Assembly (NCBI GenBank): GCA_041394885.1
Contig: JAWKHI010000056.1
Coordinates: forward strand, 1 to 40,960
Direction of reading: 5' to 3'
Origin: DSOI01 sp041394885
GTDB lineage: Bacteria; Acidobacteriota; Terriglobia; Bryobacterales; Bryobacteraceae
DNA: 40,960 nt
Shown here: piece by piece, positions 40,382 to 40,960 of the stretch
How positions within the stretch are numbered: the stretch's first letter is position 1
How the letters are laid out: the number at the start of each line of letters is the position of its first letter
Notes under the pieces: generated by a model
Seen by the model: only the letters and a program-made list of their open reading frames with translations
Told to the model about the DNA's origin: nothing
Database searches by the model: none
Position numbers and translations under genes: made by a program

Positions 40382-40960
40382 ATGCGAAAAGCGATTTGGA
40401 CGCTCGGACTCGTTGCGTTGCCCTCGTGGGCGCTGTACACCTACGTGTTCACCGACAGCTTCAGCACCTCGATCAATACGACGAACTGGACGATCAACGG
40501 GAGCATCACGACATCGAGCGGGCTGTTGCGCACGCCAGGGACGAGCGGGAGCGGCTCCATCATCGGGAAGACGATGCCGGGCGGCGACAACGAGTACGAG
40601 GTACGGACACGGCTCACGCTGCCGGTGAGCGGCGGCACGTTCATCACGTACTTCCGGGCGAGTTCCAATGCGCAGTCGGGTCCGTCCGCGCAGGGGTCGT
40701 ATTATGCGGTGGAGTTGCAGAGTCCGGTTGTGTCGGGGAGCAGTTGCGGCGGGACGCTGGCGATCTATAAGCGCGTTTCAAACGTGATCACAACCCTGTA
40801 CTCGACCTACGCGCCGTGCCGGAACGGGATGGAGATCCGCGTGGTGAACCGGTGGGGTTGGCTGAGCGTGTTTCTGGACGGTCAGCATTGGGTGAAGCTT
40901 TGGGAGACTCCCACTATCACGGGCTTCCCCGGCGTTGGCGTGCGCGACGTGCCGAGCGGA
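40382..40960 (+). CDS. exported protein with lectin-like fold, 5' part
   Basis: 193 residues in the window; the frame is still open at the end. GGAGGAG lies ten bases before the ATG. Signal peptide MRKAIWTLGLVALPSWALYT. The mature part starts FTDSFSTSINTTNWTINGSI and has alternating short strands ending in MEIRVVNRWGWLSVFLDGQH, a pattern typical of concanavalin/LamG-like beta-sandwich domains that often bind sugars. Two Cys (SSCGG and APCRN) could form a disulfide. The fold is inferred from strand pattern only. The family and the remaining part are unknown. Confidence 0.65.
   Translation, partial: MRKAIWTLGLVALPSWALYTYVFTDSFSTSINTTNWTINGSITTSSGLLRTPGTSGSGSIIGKTMPGGDNEYEVRTRLTLPVSGGTFITYFRASSNAQSGPSAQGSYYAVELQSPVVSGSSCGGTLAIYKRVSNVITTLYSTYAPCRNGMEIRVVNRWGWLSVFLDGQHWVKLWETPTITGFPGVGVRDVPSG

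Noticed and set aside
1..40960. CRISPR arrays, tRNA or rRNA genes, phage modules, toxin-antitoxin pairs
   Set aside because: No regularly spaced repeats, cloverleaf with a T-loop, rRNA core sequence or phage structural genes were seen on either strand.

Overview
This GC-rich 41 kb chromosomal segment most likely comes from an acidobacterium of the Bryobacterales / Candidatus Solibacter type. The evidence is a secreted repeat protein ending in a TIGR03437-type C-terminal domain (a domain typical of Solibacter), three Oar-like TonB-dependent receptors with an N-terminal carboxypeptidase-regulatory domain, a CRTAC1-type FG-GAP/UnbV lipoprotein beside a TPR lipoprotein, and many exported proteins of unknown role. 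The assignment comes from protein families only; there is no rRNA or tRNA in the window.

Layout. 1-5.4 kb: the 5' end of a TonB-dependent receptor, a large exported DUF3604/PHP protein, and a divergent pair made of a Tat-exported SelA-like PLP enzyme overlapping a family 2 glycosyltransferase. 5.4-12.2 kb: a second receptor, an OmpA-like protein with a long coiled coil and a clear sigma70 promoter, an exported esterase and a small unknown protein. 12.3-20.6 kb: the TIGR03437 repeat protein, a SnoaL/DUF4440-like protein, an M1 aminopeptidase lipoprotein coupled to an EamA transporter, a PIG-L deacetylase, an exported metallo-beta-lactamase-fold protein and a small lipoprotein. 20.7-24.3 kb: a frameshifted phosphodiesterase-TPR-sulfotransferase fusion and a frameshifted PEP-CTERM protein. 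24.3-29.4 kb: the CRTAC1/TPR divergent pair, an unknown membrane-anchored protein and DAHP synthase (the one clear housekeeping enzyme). 29.5-37.2 kb: a sulfatase, a membrane-tethered HTH-like regulator, a third receptor and a BNR-4 exported protein, all on the + strand. They read as a small uptake/degradation locus, perhaps for a sulfated glycan. 37.2-39.8 kb: gene-poor and visibly different in composition, with a degraded IS110-family element flanked by two copies of a ~265 bp direct repeat. 39.8-41 kb: two exported proteins of unknown function, the last running off the window.

Two themes run across the window. First, several genes lack a good ribosome-binding site and instead have a -10-like hexamer 6-8 bases before the start codon, which suggests leaderless mRNAs. 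Second, single-base frame changes, often in compensating pairs, cluster at 17.8-27.1 kb and 37.1-39.6 kb. They occur in unrelated genes, so local sequence or assembly error is a serious alternative to real gene decay; no decision is possible without reads.
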